Source of the DNA: Hybos culiciformis
Lineage: Eukaryota; Arthropoda; Insecta; Diptera; Hybotidae
Assembly (NCBI GenBank): GCA_964007475.1
Contig: OZ023273.1
Location: 71,773,842 to 71,837,841, forward strand
DNA: 64,000 nt
Direction: 5' to 3'
A program made the translations under genes and the position numbers. Positions 11,470-24,065 of this stretch are shown here, piece by piece; the first letter of the stretch is position 1; the number at the start of each line of letters is the position of its first letter. Under the pieces are notes generated by a model, which did not search any database, was not told the origin of the DNA, and was given only the letters and a program-made list of their open reading frames with translations.

Positions 11470-13640
11470 TTATTTTTAGTGTCGTGTATATATTTTTAAA
11501 CAAAAATACTTTGTTATTATAAATAATACTCAGCAAATAGAATTTTCTGTAAACAGTGTGCGTACTCTCTGATTATCAGAATGATACTGATTACGTCCCC
11601 AAAAAATAGCATCAAATTAAAAAAAAAAAGAATACGTTCCAAAATAAAAGCACACATTCCTATAATAAGAGGAAAAAGAAATATGGGTCTCAGTACCTTA
11701 AGAACTGGAACTGATCCTTCTTTAGGTGGAGCTGTTCCAAAAAAAATGTGCCCGCGTCCTGTTTTTAATGGATTAATTTCTCAAAATTTTAGAACAAAAC
11801 ACCCAAGAAAATAGCAACAAGCCCTACAAATTATTTGAACTAAGTTCTTTGAGAATTGAGAACCGTTACAATTTTTGTTAAATTTCTTCCCATCTAAAAT
11901 TGGATCGTTTCCCACATAAAGGGCATCACAATCCACACTTTTCATTCCTATTTATTTAAGGAATGTGTGCGCTATTTAAAAAAATATGTCCCTTTTTTAA
12001 AGGCAATTATATTAAAAAAAATTGGGAATGTTTTCTTCTTTGCCTTGTTCTTTTTTTTTGTTTCACTAAACTTATTAAATTTTTTTTATTTTTTCAAATT
12101 AAGTATTTTAAAATAAAAATTTACTACTTATTTTTTACACAAATTCACTACTAATTTTTTGTTTTAATTCTGTACTAATATTTTTCTTTTTCTTTTATAA
12201 TTTTGTGTTGGTATTTTGAATATTAAATTTATTGATTTATTTATTTAAAAAAATTAAATAATTTGTTTTTTTACTAAATTAAATAAAAAAAAATTATTGT
12301 AGGTAGGAAGGGAGGATGTACTAACTAAACTTAATAAATTATTGAATCACTCATACGTTTTTATTAATTTTTGCAGAAACCGCGACCGCCGATCGTAGTG
12401 ACAAAAATTCTTTTACATTCAAACAAACGAAGAACTCTTTATCCCTAGCCGAGATTACATATTATATTAATTTGAAATAATACAGATAAGGAAATATGTA
12501 ACAGCACTTGGTTTTCTTACGATCATTTCGGACAATATGTAAAGATGTTGTATTTTCGATTTTGACATTTAGAGGAACCCTTGTTTCAACTTTTATACAA
12601 TCTAGTATAAATATTTATATTTTTCAAAAGTTTTCATTTTAAGCTTTCAATAACGCGTCCCAAAAAAGTTCTGGTTATTTAAAAGGAACTTGAATATAGA
12701 CAATGTCGCTGCGATGAAGGAAAATGTCATAAATCTGCGTCCAAAATGCAAAAACGGAGTGAAAATTTAAATACAGTATTTGCTATTTTCCTTCACCGCT
12801 AGATTTTAACATGTAGAATTATTAATTTTTAATGATTCCAAATTCTCGTACTTGTTGCTGAAAAAATAATACAACAATTTTTTCTATAATTCGCTAAGGA
12901 AAAAGTAGTGAAAAAAATAAATTTCGTATAATTATTTCCACCACTGTACTATTTTTGAAAAGAAAAAAAAATCTCCTAAGCTAACATCAATTTATTACAG
13001 GTTGTTTTCTTTAACTCAAGTAATGTGGCGTTATTACCCATATACAATTTTCATAAATTGTTCACGTAGGTACAATGTTTTATGCTAAATAAATTTAATT
13101 AAAAAAGGATTGGCAAGCCTGACCTTAGCTTCTAAAAAATTCGTATCTTAAATTTAGATAAACATGTTTTTGACGAAAAAAAAAATTATTTATATACGAC
13201 CACTAACTTTTTTCCTAATTCGCAGGACAAAGTTCTGGAAAAGTAAATGTTAAATAATTATTTCCTTCACTGTTGTTCATTCTCAAACAAGTTCGTTTTT
13301 AAAAAGGTTATTAAATTTTATTATAGGCGGTGTTCTATAACTCGGGAATTCGTAACCTGTGAGGATTATGTTATAAAATATTTTTTTTACGTATTTTAAC
13401 ACAAAATCAAACAAACAAAAACAATTTGTAATAGATTTAGTTGGTAAAATGTTTCATTAGCATAAGAAATTAGGTTTTTGATTTTATTTTTGCATAAAAA
13501 TGTTCGCAACAAACAAACTTTTTTCGATTTTTTAATTAACTACTTTTTCAAAAGAATTCTTGTCACCCTGTACTTCACAATGCAGTTTTTTTGTTCGCTG
13601 ATGATAATTTTTTTCTTTCGCTATAAAAATTAGTTTTATT
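11470..13640. other. Unassigned AT-rich DNA with decayed repeats
   Basis: No convincing gene. An open frame at 11581-11814 has biased Lys/Arg composition and no recognisable motif. Matching inverted words (GCACACATTCCTAT near 11649, and AGGAATGTGTGCGC near 11958) hint at an old MITE of about 320 bp. Between 12770 and 13290 a phrase like ATTATTTCCTTCACTG recurs at irregular spacing. Confidence 0.3.
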
Positions 13641-13761
13641 AAGAACGTTGACGAGTACTGTTATTGTGTCGCATGTTACAGAAAAAAATAACAAAAGTAG
13701 CGGCAAATTTTTTCTTAAGAAAACAAAAATAGTGAAGCCTTATGCCTTGAGCACAGCTAAT

Positions 13762-13769
13762 ACCGTAAA
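13762..13769. repeat. Left target-site duplication (ACCGTAAA)
   Basis: Eight-bp direct repeat flanking the hAT element; its partner is at 17012-17019. The length is diagnostic for hAT insertion. Confidence 0.85.
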
Positions 13770-16700
13770 CAGGGCCGATGGTAGTATTTTGTCGCCTGGA
13801 GCAAACTTCTTGAAAAGGCGCCTATTGTAAAGATCAAAAAGAAATTTAAACATAAACTATGCAATTCACTATTTATATATTTTTAGATGTATGTACATAA
13901 AATAAATAAAATAAAAATTTAATTAATTAATGGCACCCTTCGGACCTTAATTTCTGCAAAATCTTTTATTAGAGCCTCATAATCCAAAGATTCAGCGATG
14001 GTGCTTTCAATGGACATCAATGATAAACCCACTAATCTTTCTTGTCCCATTGATGATCTTAAATAATTTTTAATAATTTTTAGTTTGGAGAAACTGCGTT
14101 CTCCAGAAGCCACTGATACAGTTAGCAGGATCCTTAAAGAAATGCATATATTCGGGAATATAGTAGTCAGATTGTTCTTGGCTAAATAATTAAGTATTTC
14201 TAGTGGGTACATATTAGTTGGCAATAGTGTAGCTAAATTTATTATTTCATCGCAAAGTTCAATACCATCAATATCTTTATTGTCACAATCAGTTAATATT
14301 AACTGCAAATCCTTGCAGTATTTTAATATTTCCGATTTATCTTTATATTTTAACTCATAAATATTATATAGAAATTCGTAATATTCAGTATGTTTTTCCA
14401 TTTGCTCAAATCTCTCGGTGATTGATGTAATGGCAGTGTCAATAATGAAATTAAAAAAATTTATTTTGTAGTTGTATTGCGGATCTAAAATCGGATCATC
14501 TGCAGCTTGGTACTCGAATTGTCTTTTTTTACGGCGTATTCGAACAGTTTCGACAACTGGAAAACGTCCATCAATTTCCATTATTTCAGCTATATTTTTC
14601 GCTTCATCAATAACGTTCAAAAAATTTTCATCTGATCGATAACCTTGTAAAAAATCCAAAACTTCTTTCAAAGACCTATTGCATGTTAATAAATTTACTT
14701 TCGGATTTTGCATTATTTTTGATATGATATTTATTTTGCTTAGAATGTCGTACCAAACAACGATGCTGCAAATGAATTTGAAACAAGATATATGTTTTGC
14801 TAGTCCTTGGGCTTCGCATTTTGTTTGACTGTCATGATTTTCATCTAAATGGATGCTGATTAGAGCATCATAAATAGATTCAAATATTATGGAAGCAATT
14901 CTGCTTTACCACCTACTTGAACATACAGATTTTAAAGTAAGTTTTTTTACATACCGATTCATAACATCCCATCGACTAGGTGAGGATGAAAAAAATACAC
15001 ATATTTGCTGAATAATATGAAAAAAGTTTGCTACTTCGCCAGAGGCAGAGGCTGCATCGTTAACAACTAAATTAAGCAAATGACAAGCACAAGGAATGAA
15101 TGTAGCTCGTGGATTAATTTGCATAATTCTTCTTTGAACTCCGACTCTTTTCCCTTTCATATTGGCGCCATTATCATATCCTTGGCCTCTCATATCTTCA
15201 ATAGGAATGCGGTTGGTATTTAATTCATCAAGAACTTTGTTTGTTAAGCCCTCGCCGGAGGTATTTACTACTGGAACAAATCTAATAAAATGTTCTCTAA
15301 TTTCAGATTCACCACTATTTAAATCTTGCATTACAAAACGTATAGTGATTGACATTTGTTCCACGTGACTTTGATCAGGTGTGCAATCTACTATTATTGA
15401 AAAATATTGATTTATTTTTATTTGGTCAATAATATGCGTTTTAATTTTTTTTAGATCAGTTCTATCATCTCATTTTGAATAGTATGACTTAAATAATGGA
15501 TTTTCGTCTCTTTTGTGGCAATACCTTGTAAATGATCTGCGGCTGTTTGATCAAATTTTGCCAATAATTCAAAAAGTTTTAAAAAATTACCATTATGTCG
15601 ATCATTAATGTTTTCGTTTGAACCTCGTATTGCTAAAGACTGAGACGCAAGAAACTGTATAATAGAAATAATGCGTTTCAACATTTTTTTCCATTTATTT
15701 ACTTCCATATTCTTTGCACGTTGTCAACCAGCATCAATAGTAGTTTCAGTTTGAAGTCGGAAATCGAACTCTTTCCAGCGAATAATACTTTCAAAATGGC
15801 ACCTAGATGACTCATGAGTTTTTAAAGCCCTTGACAAATGTGACCAATCGGAATAACCGCATATTGCCCAGTTATTGTTTTGCTTTGAAAATAATTTACA
15901 GCCAAAACAAAATACAGCATCTTTTGACGTAGAATAAATCAACCAAGGCCTTAAAATCTTTTCCCCATTAGACAAGCATCGATTGTACATGGACGGTGAA
16001 AATTGTGTACCTTTATTGTTCATAGGAAAATAAAACTCTCTTATTTGTAATGGACTTTTTTTATTAGAAGCTGTCGAAATTGATTTGTTATGTTGTTCCA
16101 ATTACCAGGATCTGAAGATATTTCATAAGCCGTGACAGTATCGCTTCCATATAAATTTTCTTTATGGACAGTAGCTGTTTCTGGCACCGATGGTGGTACT
16201 TCAACATCAGATTCTGATGTATCCTTCAACGCCTCATTGTTTTCGATGGTATCGGAATTTATACTTTCGTTCAGGTTAAGAGTAGCTTTTTTATTCGGTG
16301 GTTCATAATCGTCAACTAATGAGGAAATATTTTTATCAACATTAGCACCAACTGTGGACGTAGCTGAAGTTGAAGCGACTGGCAACAGTGATTTTGTAAA
16401 AAAAAGATTTCAACGTATCCGTCTGCTTAGTACGTTCATTTTCTCTGGCGATTGTTTTTTAAATTCCCAACCAGATTTTTTCTTATTCTTTCCAAGCGTT
16501 TTTTTAAAATTATTAATAAGGCACTAAAAAAATAATAATTAAAATAAAAGGTAAACTGTAAACAGCTAATCTTAAGTAAAATTAAAAACTTACATCTCAA
16601 TCTTAATTATTAAAATAAATATTTCTCAAGTGGAAATCAAATTAAATAGTTAAACTTTGAAAACCCAAAAACTATATGATTGCTCTGAATACTTCTGTTA

Positions 16701-17011
16701 TTAACAAAATCAAAATCAGAATAACAAAATATTTTGGAAAGGCAAAGCTAACTATGTGAATAAATTTGAATTTTCTTTAAAGAAACGTCTAAATTTGAAT
16801 TTCCACCAATAAAAAGACAGTAAAACATTTCACAGTGACGATACCAATATTTCATTTCTCCAATTTTAGTTAAATGCAAAGTCTATATAAATTATATAAA
16901 CACAAGTTTAGTATGATAGGTTTATTAGAAAAAATTTCTCAACACAAATTAAATTTGGGAGAAAAGGCGCCTTTTTTTCAGTATAATTCTCCACCCATAA
17001 ATCCGGCCCTA
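13770..17011 (-). mobile_element. Complete hAT element (ZMYM1-like), 3.2 kb
   Basis: Starts CAGGGCCG and ends CGGCCCTA, short imperfect terminal inverted repeats with AGGCGCC-containing subterminal sequence on both sides, bounded by the 8-bp duplication ACCGTAAA. Contains one broken transposase gene on the minus strand. It inserted into an older repeat whose left part (CCTTGAGCACAGCTAAT) is seen inverted near 18145-18162. Confidence 0.88.
13919..16385 (-). pseudogene. hAT transposase, ZMYM1/DUF4371 type, frameshifted
   Basis: Minus-strand transposase split into at least five frames: acidic N-terminus (16385-16041), TTF-type zinc-finger region with WLIYSTSKDAVFCFGCKLF (16101-15724), DUF4371 start (15708-15451), DUF4371/RNase-H-like core with QGYDNGANMKG and CHLLNLVVND (15364-14906) and the C-terminal part with hAT dimerisation motif SVASGERSFSKLKIIKNYLR (14713-13919). 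Order and spacing match domesticated and mobile ZMYM1-like proteins, usually about 750-850 residues. Frameshifts lie near 16090, 15715, 15450 and 14905-14715. The transposase would excise and reinsert the element; as it stands it is inactive. A basic stretch upstream (about 16500-16390) may be the original N-terminus. Confidence 0.88.
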
Positions 17012-17019
17012 ACCGTAAA
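17012..17019. repeat. Right target-site duplication (ACCGTAAA)
   Basis: Exact copy of the 8 bp at 13762-13769, on the right side of the hAT element. Confidence 0.85.
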
Positions 17020-17283
17020 GCAATTTAGAGCTACCGTAAAAACCGATTTCTTAATTTCTTAATTAATTTAAATAAGAATTATAAAAAACGCAAGATATTA
17101 ATTTTATTGATTTTTTGTAAAAAGAATTTCTGAAAATTATTTCATAATTAATTAGAAAACTGAATTTATTTTTTTTTTTGCTCCAGAAAGAATTGACTAC
17201 GTCACAAAATAATTTTTTTGTTTCTTTTTCACAGCGTTTCTTTTGCATCGAAATTTGGTTTTGCTGCATTTTTCTGTCATAAT

Positions 17284-18027
17284 CAGTGCTCGAAGTGAGG
17301 CGGGATGGGGTGGGATGCCATCCCGGTACTTCTAAATAATTCTTAACTCATCCCACCACTTCTTAGGATGGAAAAATGCATCCCGGAACATATATTTTTA
17401 AATTTAAAATAATTTTTTTTATGAATTTAAAAAATTTTTATTAAAAAAAAATTAAAAATAATTTTAAATGGAACTTTTAAAATTCAAACAGTAAATAGTA
17501 GATATTTTGGTTACTAATTGGCCATTTTCGCAGCTTTTCGTAAATTTCAATTTTTACCCTACAAAATTTGAATATTTTCTATTATTAATTAACTTCCAAA
17601 TTTTGTTTAAATTTTTTTTTTAAAATGGTTAAATGGTTAAAAAAGAAAAATTGAAGAACAGCAGGAGATATAAAGGCGGAGGGAGAAGAGCATTTGAATG
17701 AATGTACTCAGCACATTAAGCCAAGATAGGACATTACAGGAGCCCAATACTTTAAAGTTCCTAGATTACCAGGCAGAAACACAATGGTTTGGAAATTTAG
17801 AAACATATAAATATAACAGTTAAAGAAAGTGGAGTAGGATGTTCTATTTGCAGTTCATTAAATAATTTAGGAACAACAAAGCCGCAACGCAAGGGTTAAG
17901 CTGGTAAAATTCAAATAAAGTTGTTTGGATGAGTAATTTTTCTACTAAAAAACCACATGAGCCTCAACCTGCTCTTAAATTTTTTTTTAACCATCCCACC
18001 ACTTTTAGCCTGCCACTTCGACCACTG
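17284..18027. mobile_element. Non-autonomous hAT element, 744 bp
   Basis: Ends CAGTGCTCGAAGTG and CACTTCGACCACTG are terminal inverted repeats, with CATCCCACCACTT words inside both ends. It is flanked by a perfect 8-bp duplication GTCATAAT (17276-17283 and 18028-18035), which also fits the hAT target preference nTnnnnAn. A short stretch near 17820-17960 reads SGVGCSICSSLNNLG in one frame, resembling part of a zinc-finger hAT transposase N-terminus, but no usable ORF remains. Confidence 0.85.
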
Positions 18028-18039
18028 GTCATAATCATA

Positions 18040-18165
18040 TAAAAAAAAACAAAAGCAGTTGTTTGCAGTTGATTTTTTTGCTTTCAGGTAAAATTAGCTG
18101 TGAACAGGTTTCAGGAACATTCCTTCAAAAATTGCTTTGCTGTATTAGCTGTGCTCAAGGCATTA
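18040..18165. repeat. Dispersed repeat, inverted partner at 29990-30070
   Basis: The phrase AAATTAGCTGTGAACAGG followed by GGAACATTCCTTC occurs here and, reverse-complemented, near 30010-30045. Its distal part (GCTGTATTAGCTGTGCTC) is also found inverted at 13745-13765, where the 3.2-kb hAT interrupts it. It is a dispersed element of unknown class. Confidence 0.5.
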
Positions 18166-18264
18166 GTGAAAAAAAATAATTTGGGTTTAAATTAAAAAAT
18201 ATTGAAATCAAAATATTAATAACAAAAAAAATAAATTCTATTAAATGCATATAGGAACTAGAAT

Positions 18265-18290
18265 TATATATATATATATATATATATGGA
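18265..18290. repeat. (TA)n microsatellite
   Basis: Run of alternating TA of about 22 bp. Confidence 0.8.
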
Positions 18291-18639
18291 AAAACACTTT
18301 TAGGAAAAATGTATTGAAATTGTTGTTGTGAATGAAAAAAAAAAAACCTAAAAAAAATTTTTTTTATTTGTCTAGAAAGGGTATATGTAAGCTTCAATTT
18401 ATTAAAATATACGGCCGACTATGTTATTTAATTGCTTACAATTAATGACTCGCTCATCACGGCGTTATTCGCGCCGTTCTTCGCGCCGCGCCAACCACAG
18501 AAAATATGGCTCTCGTTATTTTTAATGTTATTTGAACATAACGGTAAATAAATCATGGAAATCTAAATTTTCTAAGTCAAAAATTAATTGGATTTAAGGC
18601 ATTTATTATTGCAATCCCAAATTTTGTTGAAATTTTCAA

Positions 18640-19199
18640 ATTTTATGTAGAAGAAAAAAAGGAGTTAAAGTACATCCTTACACATAATTTTTCGCAGGAC
18701 TATCTAGAGGCTTATTTTTCCAAAATTAGGCAGAGGGGAGGAAGCAAGTCAATTTGAAAATGCGTTCAAAAAATTGCTTGTTAGAAATGAAATCGAAGCT
18801 TCAATTTCAGCAATTTCTAAGGAATTAAATCCACCAAAAATTTTAACAGTGCCATATAGGCACAAATCATTAAATGTAGTAGTAAATAAAAATATAACTG
18901 ATGAGTATTTCTTGGAACCAGGACTGAAAAATATCTATATTGATAACTCATATTTTGATGCTATCAAATACATGACTGGTTGGAGTGAAAATAAATTGAT
19001 ACAAAATTTAAAATGTGATACATGTAAGCACCTTATTGAACGTGAAGAAAAATATGAGTCATTATTTATTGTCAATAAAACCAAATCTCATCTGAGAAAT
19101 CCAAGGAAAGATTTTGTTCAATTAGCTAAGCAAATAGAACAAATTTTAGATACCTTACGCTCAAAAAATGAGTTATTTCAAAAAAATATTTTTTTTTAA
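18640..19199 (+). pseudogene. P-element/THAP9-like transposase C-terminal remnant
   Basis: Plus strand. One frame reads QDYLEAYFSKIRQRGGS at about 18695-18745, then after a frameshift near 18750 a second frame reads FENAFKKLLV and continues open to the stop at 19197-19199. The pair matches the C-terminal region of P-element and THAP9-like transposases, where a QDHLE..F..IR..GG motif precedes a QFE.AY..LL helix. The tail contains IKYMTGW and CDTCKHL, a possible metal-binding pair. The catalytic domain, GTP-binding region and THAP finger are absent. Dead fragment. Confidence 0.65.
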
Positions 19200-19698
19200 A
19201 TTTCAAATTTTATTTTAAATAATTTAGATTTTGACAGAATTTTATTAACTTTTAAAAATCATCCACGAATTTTAAATGATTCCGAGAATCATACATTTTT
19301 AGTTATCAAAGACTTTATACGACTTATACGAATTTAAAATTATTTATTTTTATTATTTAGTTTTTATCCTATTTTAAGTAATTCAGATGAGGTTTTATAA
19401 CTTAAAAAAAAAAATTTTTCCTCAAAAATAATAATCAGGATCACGCACATTAATATTCAAATTTTACATTTATGTTAGTGAAGTAAGAAATGAAAAATAG
19501 TACAAATTGTAAAAATTAAAGCTAAATAAATAAATAGCTTAAAAAAAAAAAAAAAACTTAAAATTATTTAATGAAGCTAAAATAAAAAATATTGAACTTC
19601 ATAAACATGATTCAAGACATCGTTATTTGAAGATATCTCATTTCAAAAACGAATAATGTTAGATTTTTGTTCGTTTAAAAAAAATATATATATATATA

Positions 19699-19706
19699 TA
19701 TATATA
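19699..19706. repeat. Putative hAT duplication in a (TA)n run
   Basis: TATATATA at 19699-19706 and again at 20844-20851 flanks the hAT element. Because the site is a TA microsatellite, the duplication is plausible but weak on its own. Confidence 0.5.
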
Positions 19707-20843
19707 CAGGCCCGGCTCGTGGTTTTTTTTGTGTGTGTGCAAGGAATGATTGGCGCCTTTGAAAAAGTTTTCAACTAGATACTCAAAGGCTACAAAAAGC
19801 AAACACTAGCTAAATTCCATTTTTCTTGCCCGATAGTTGATCTGAAGTAATTTTGATCGGTTTTAATTTTGGAAAAGTTCTCTCACCTTTAGCAACTGAA
19901 ACGGGTAAAGTTAGTAATACCACAAAAAAACCATAAATAAGAGAAATTCATTCCATACAAAAAATTCATATTAAAAAAACTAAACAAAAAATGTCGGTCT
20001 ATATGAAATCACTATCCCTATTCTCGGTAATATGCTGTTCGCATTAGGAGAATATTTGTGGAATATGCTGTTTTCCGGAATATTTCAGGAATTTAAACTG
20101 GATTTTTCATATAAAACATATTCCGGAATTTGTATATTCCACTTTTATATTCCAGTTTGTCAGGTTTGGAATTCTACATTTATAGTTACTTTCACTCACT
20201 TTATAAAATTTTGTTTTAGGTGGCAACAATTTTTTTTTGTCAAATTCGAGTCAAAATGAAGAAAAAACAAAATAAAAGCGAGATAAAAAGTCAAAATTTT
20301 TAACAACAAACATTTTTTCTCTTTCTCAATTGTTTTTTATACATCATCAAATTCCAGTTCTCATCAAATATTGTAATGCGAACGGCAATTTGTTTTCCGG
20401 AATCTAAGTGGAATTTAAATTATAATGCGAACAAGGCATAATGGGATAGTGATTTCATTTTTTGATTTCATATTTTTTGTTGAATTTTTTTAATTTAATT
20501 TTTTTGTATGGAATGAATTTCTCATATTTATACTTCCTTTATGGTAATACCCTTAAATCAGTGCATTTGGAAAGAGTTCTTCAACATTATTGTTATAAAT
20601 CCAGTTTAAAATGTTTTCTGGATTAATATCATTTTCAATTTTGCGAGACAACATTTCAGATAATTTTGTAGTTCGTTTGCTCCAAAAATCAAAATCTCAA
20701 AAAAAATTTGTATACATTTAAAAAAAAAAAATTATTTTTGTTGAAATTTAAATTTCATATTGGCTTGTAGGCGCCCTTTCTTTAATGGCGCCTACGGCGC
20801 CTGCGTGCAGTGCACAGTTCGCACACGCCTCGAGCCGGGCCTG
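19707..20843 (-). mobile_element. Deleted hAT element with dimerisation-domain remnant
   Basis: Terminal inverted repeats CAGGCCCGGCTCG and CGAGCCGGGCCTG. On the minus strand, at about 19910-19800, a frame reads LTLPVSVAKGERTFPKLK, the hAT C-terminal dimerisation motif; its upstream continuation (LFPNA) lies at about 20590-20560, on the other side of the nested element at 19922-20543. GGCGCC-rich subterminal words match the hAT at 50252-51867. Most of the transposase is gone. Confidence 0.8.
19922..20543. mobile_element. Nested MITE, 622 bp, 8-bp duplication GTAATACC
   Basis: Outer arms share GAGAAATTCATTCCATACAA in inverted orientation; flanked by GTAATACC at 19914-19921 and 20544-20551. 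It sits in the hAT transposase remnant, whose frame approximately closes when the insert is removed. The inner part (tttgtggaatat, then ttttccggaatatttcagg words) recurs at 40375-40800. Confidence 0.75.
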
Positions 20844-20851
20844 TATATATA

Positions 20852-21477
20852 CATATATATACGTATATATATAAATGAAAAAATGTTGAACCAAAAATAA
20901 AAAATCGATTTGTTATTTCAATTACATTATTATAATTTTAAAAATATATTATTATGTGTTATATGTGTGTTTTATTTTCAAAGTTTTTTAATTTCTTGCT
21001 AAGATTTTATGAGTCACAGTTTTATAGGCTAACTAGTCTTACTTGTATGAATAAAATTCAATAAAATATTGCGACGTACTTCCACCTTTTGTATCCAAAT
21101 TTTTTTTTTTTATTATTATTATTTTTTTTTTCATAGCTAATTAGAAAGTGTTTTGCCATAGTTCTAGTCCTGTGATTAAATGTAATTTGTAATTAAAACT
21201 TATTAAAATGAAACTAGAAAACTTATTAAAATGAAGCAAAAAAAAAATAATAATAGTGGTTCACTTAATTAAATTTAACAAAAAAAAATTTTAATTTAAA
21301 AATTATTTTTATTAAGAAAATACTAGTCCCGTGTCTTGATTTGGAAAATAAAATATTTTTTTTTTAAATTAAAGAAAAAAAAACAAGTAATTTTAATTGA
21401 ATAAAATGTTTAAAAAAAATAGGTAAGTTTTTTTTAATTTATTAAAATTTCTTATTTAGGTGTCGTAATACACTAAT
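20852..21477. other. AT-rich spacer
   Basis: No gene or defined repeat seen. A-, T- and AAT-rich low-complexity DNA between the hAT remnant and the long tandem array. Confidence 0.4.
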
Positions 21478-24065
21478 ATTGGTCACGTTCCCAAATTTTC
21501 GGTAATGGTTCCCATAATAGGATGCGTCCAGTTCCACATTTTATGGATTGGTTCCCTATTTTTGGTATTTGTAGCAATATTTTAATTGGACTGGTTCCGA
21601 ATTATTCGGTAATTGTTCCCATATTTGTGTTGCTCTAGTTGCTAATTTTTCGGTGATGCGTCCAGTTCCATATTTTAAGGATTAATTCCTAATTTTTTGG
21701 TATTTGTAGCAATATTTTATTGGACTGGTTCCCAATTATTCGGTAATTGTTCCCATATTTGTGTTGCCAATTTTTCGGTAATGGTTCCATTTTTATATGC
21801 GTCCAGTTCCATATTTCAAGGATTCAATACCAATTTTTTGATTGGACTGGTTCCGAATTATTTGGTAATTATTCCTATATTTGTGTTGCTCTAGTTGCCA
21901 ATTTTTCTGTAATGGTTCCAATATGTCGAAGTGTCCAGTTCCACATTTTAAGGATTAATTCCCAATTTTTTGGTATTTGTATCAATATTTTGATTGGACT
22001 GGTTCCGAATTATTCGGTAATTATTCCTATATTTGTGTTGCTCTAGTTGCCAATTTTTCTGTAATGGTTCCCATATGTCGAAGTGTCCAGTTCCACATTT
22101 TAAGGATTTATTCCCAATTTTTTGGTATTTGTATCAATATTTTGATTGGACTGGTTCCCAATTATTCGGTAATTGTTCCCATATTTGTGTTGCTCTAGTT
22201 GCTAATTTTTCGGTGATGCGTCCAGTTCCATATTTTAAGGATTAATTCCCAATTTTTTGGTATTTGTAGCAATATTTAATTGGACTGGTTCCCAATTTTT
22301 CGGTAATTGTTCCCATATTTGTGTTGCTCTGGTTGCCAATTTTTCGGTAATGGTTCCATTTTTATATGCGTCCAGTTCCATATTTCAAGGATTCAATACC
22401 AATTTTTTGATTGGACTGGTTCCGAATTATTTAGTAATTATTCCTATATTTGTGTTGCTCTAGTTGCCAATTTTTCTGTAATGGTTCCCATATGTCGAAG
22501 TGTCCAGTTCCACATTTTAAGGATTAATTCCCAATTTTTTGGTATTTGTATCAATATTTTGATTGGACTGGTTCCGAATTATTCGGTAATTATTCCTATA
22601 TTTGTGTTGCCCTAGTTGCCAATTTTTTTGTAATGGTTCCTATATCTCGAAGCGTCCAGTTCCACATTTTAAGGATTGATTCCCAATTTTTTGGTATTTG
22701 TATCAATAGTTTGATCGGGCTGGTTCCAAATTATTCGGTAATTGTTCCCATATTTGTGTTGCTCTAGTTGCCAATTTTTCTGTGATGGTTCCCATATGTC
22801 GAAGTGTCCAGTTCCACATTTTAGGGATTAATTCCCAATTTTTTGGTATTTGTAACAATATTTTGATTGGACTGGTTCCCAATTATTCGATAATTGTTCC
22901 CATATTTGGTATTGCTCTAGTTGCTAATTTTTCGGTGATGGACCCTTTTTTATATGCGTCCAGTTCCATATTTTAAGGATTAATTCCCAATTTTTTGGTA
23001 TTTGTACCAATATTTTAATTGGACTGGTTCCGAATTATTCGGTAATTGTTCCCATATTTGTGTTGCTCTAGTTGCTAATTTTTCGGTGATGCGTCCAGTT
23101 CCCTATTTTAAGGATTAATTCCCAATTTTTTGGTATTTGTAGCAATATTTAATTGGACTGGTTCCCAATTATTCGGTAATTGTTCCCATATTTGTGTTGC
23201 TCTGGTTGCCAATTTTTCGGTAATGGTTCCATTTTTATATGCGTCCAGTTCCATATTTCAAGGATTCAATACCAATTTTTTGATTGGACTGGTTCCGAAT
23301 TATTTGGTAATTATTCCTATATTTGTGTTGTTCTAGTTGCCAATTTTTCTGTAATGGTTCCAATATGTCGAAGTGTCCAGTTCCACATTTTAAGGATTAA
23401 TTCCCAATTTTTTGGTATTTGTATCAATATTTTGATTGGACTGGTTCCGAATTATTCGGTAATTATTCCTATATTTGTGTTGCTCTAGTTGCCAATTTTT
23501 CTGTAATGGTTCCCATATGTCGAAGTGTCCAGTTCCACATTTTAAGGATTAATTCCCAATTTTTTGGTATTTGTATCAATATTTTGATTGGACTGGTTCC
23601 CAATTAATTCCCAATTTTTTGGTATTTGTACCAATATTTTGATTGGACTGGTTCCCAATTATTCGATAATTGTTCCCATATTTGGTATTGCTCTAGTTGC
23701 TAATTTTTCGGTGATGGACCCTTTTTTACATGCGTCCAGTTCCATATTTTAAGGATTAATTCCCAATTTTTTGGTATTTGTACCAATATTTTAATTGGAC
23801 TGGTTCCCAATTATTCGGTAATTGTTCCCATATTTGTGTTGCTCTGCTTGCCAATTTTTCGGTAACGGTTCCATTTTTACATGCGTCCAGTTCCATATTT
23901 TAAGGATTGAGTCCCATATTTTTGGTATTTGTATCGATATTTTAATTGGACTGGTTCCCAATTATTCGGTAATTGTTCCCATATTTGTATTGCTCTGGTT
24001 CCCAATTTTTCGGTAACAGTTCCCATATTAAAATGCGTTCGGTTCTATGGATTGATTCCCAATTT
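21478..24065. repeat. Long tandem array, units of about 122-155 bp
   Basis: About eighteen copies marked by GGACTGGTTCC at 21588, 21722, 21844, 21996, 22147, 22281, 22414, 22565, (22717, variant), 22868, 23023, 23155, 23287, 23437, 23588, 23646, 23797 and 23947. Intervals cluster at 132-134 and 150-152 bp with one 58-bp remnant. A higher-order pattern is visible: the variant phrase TTCAAGGATTCAATACC recurs near 21815, 22385 and 23255. Each unit has sub-phrases built on cccaatttttcggtaatggttccc, so it is itself an amplified shorter word. Open frames of 60-100 codons across the array are by-products of unit lengths near multiples of three and not genes. Confidence 0.9.

Noticed and set aside
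11581..11814. 77-codon Lys/Arg-rich open frame
   Set aside because: No recognisable domain, lies between possible MITE ends; insufficient support for a gene.
18455..18500. Short GC-rich patch suggestive of bacterial transfer
   Set aside because: Only about 45 bp of GCGCCG words, no ORF; flanks are ordinary AT-rich host DNA.
21697..24016. Cluster of overlapping 62-102 codon open frames with shared peptides
   Set aside because: They are translations of the 130-150 bp tandem array; no start context, no domain, and unit lengths near multiples of three explain the open frames.
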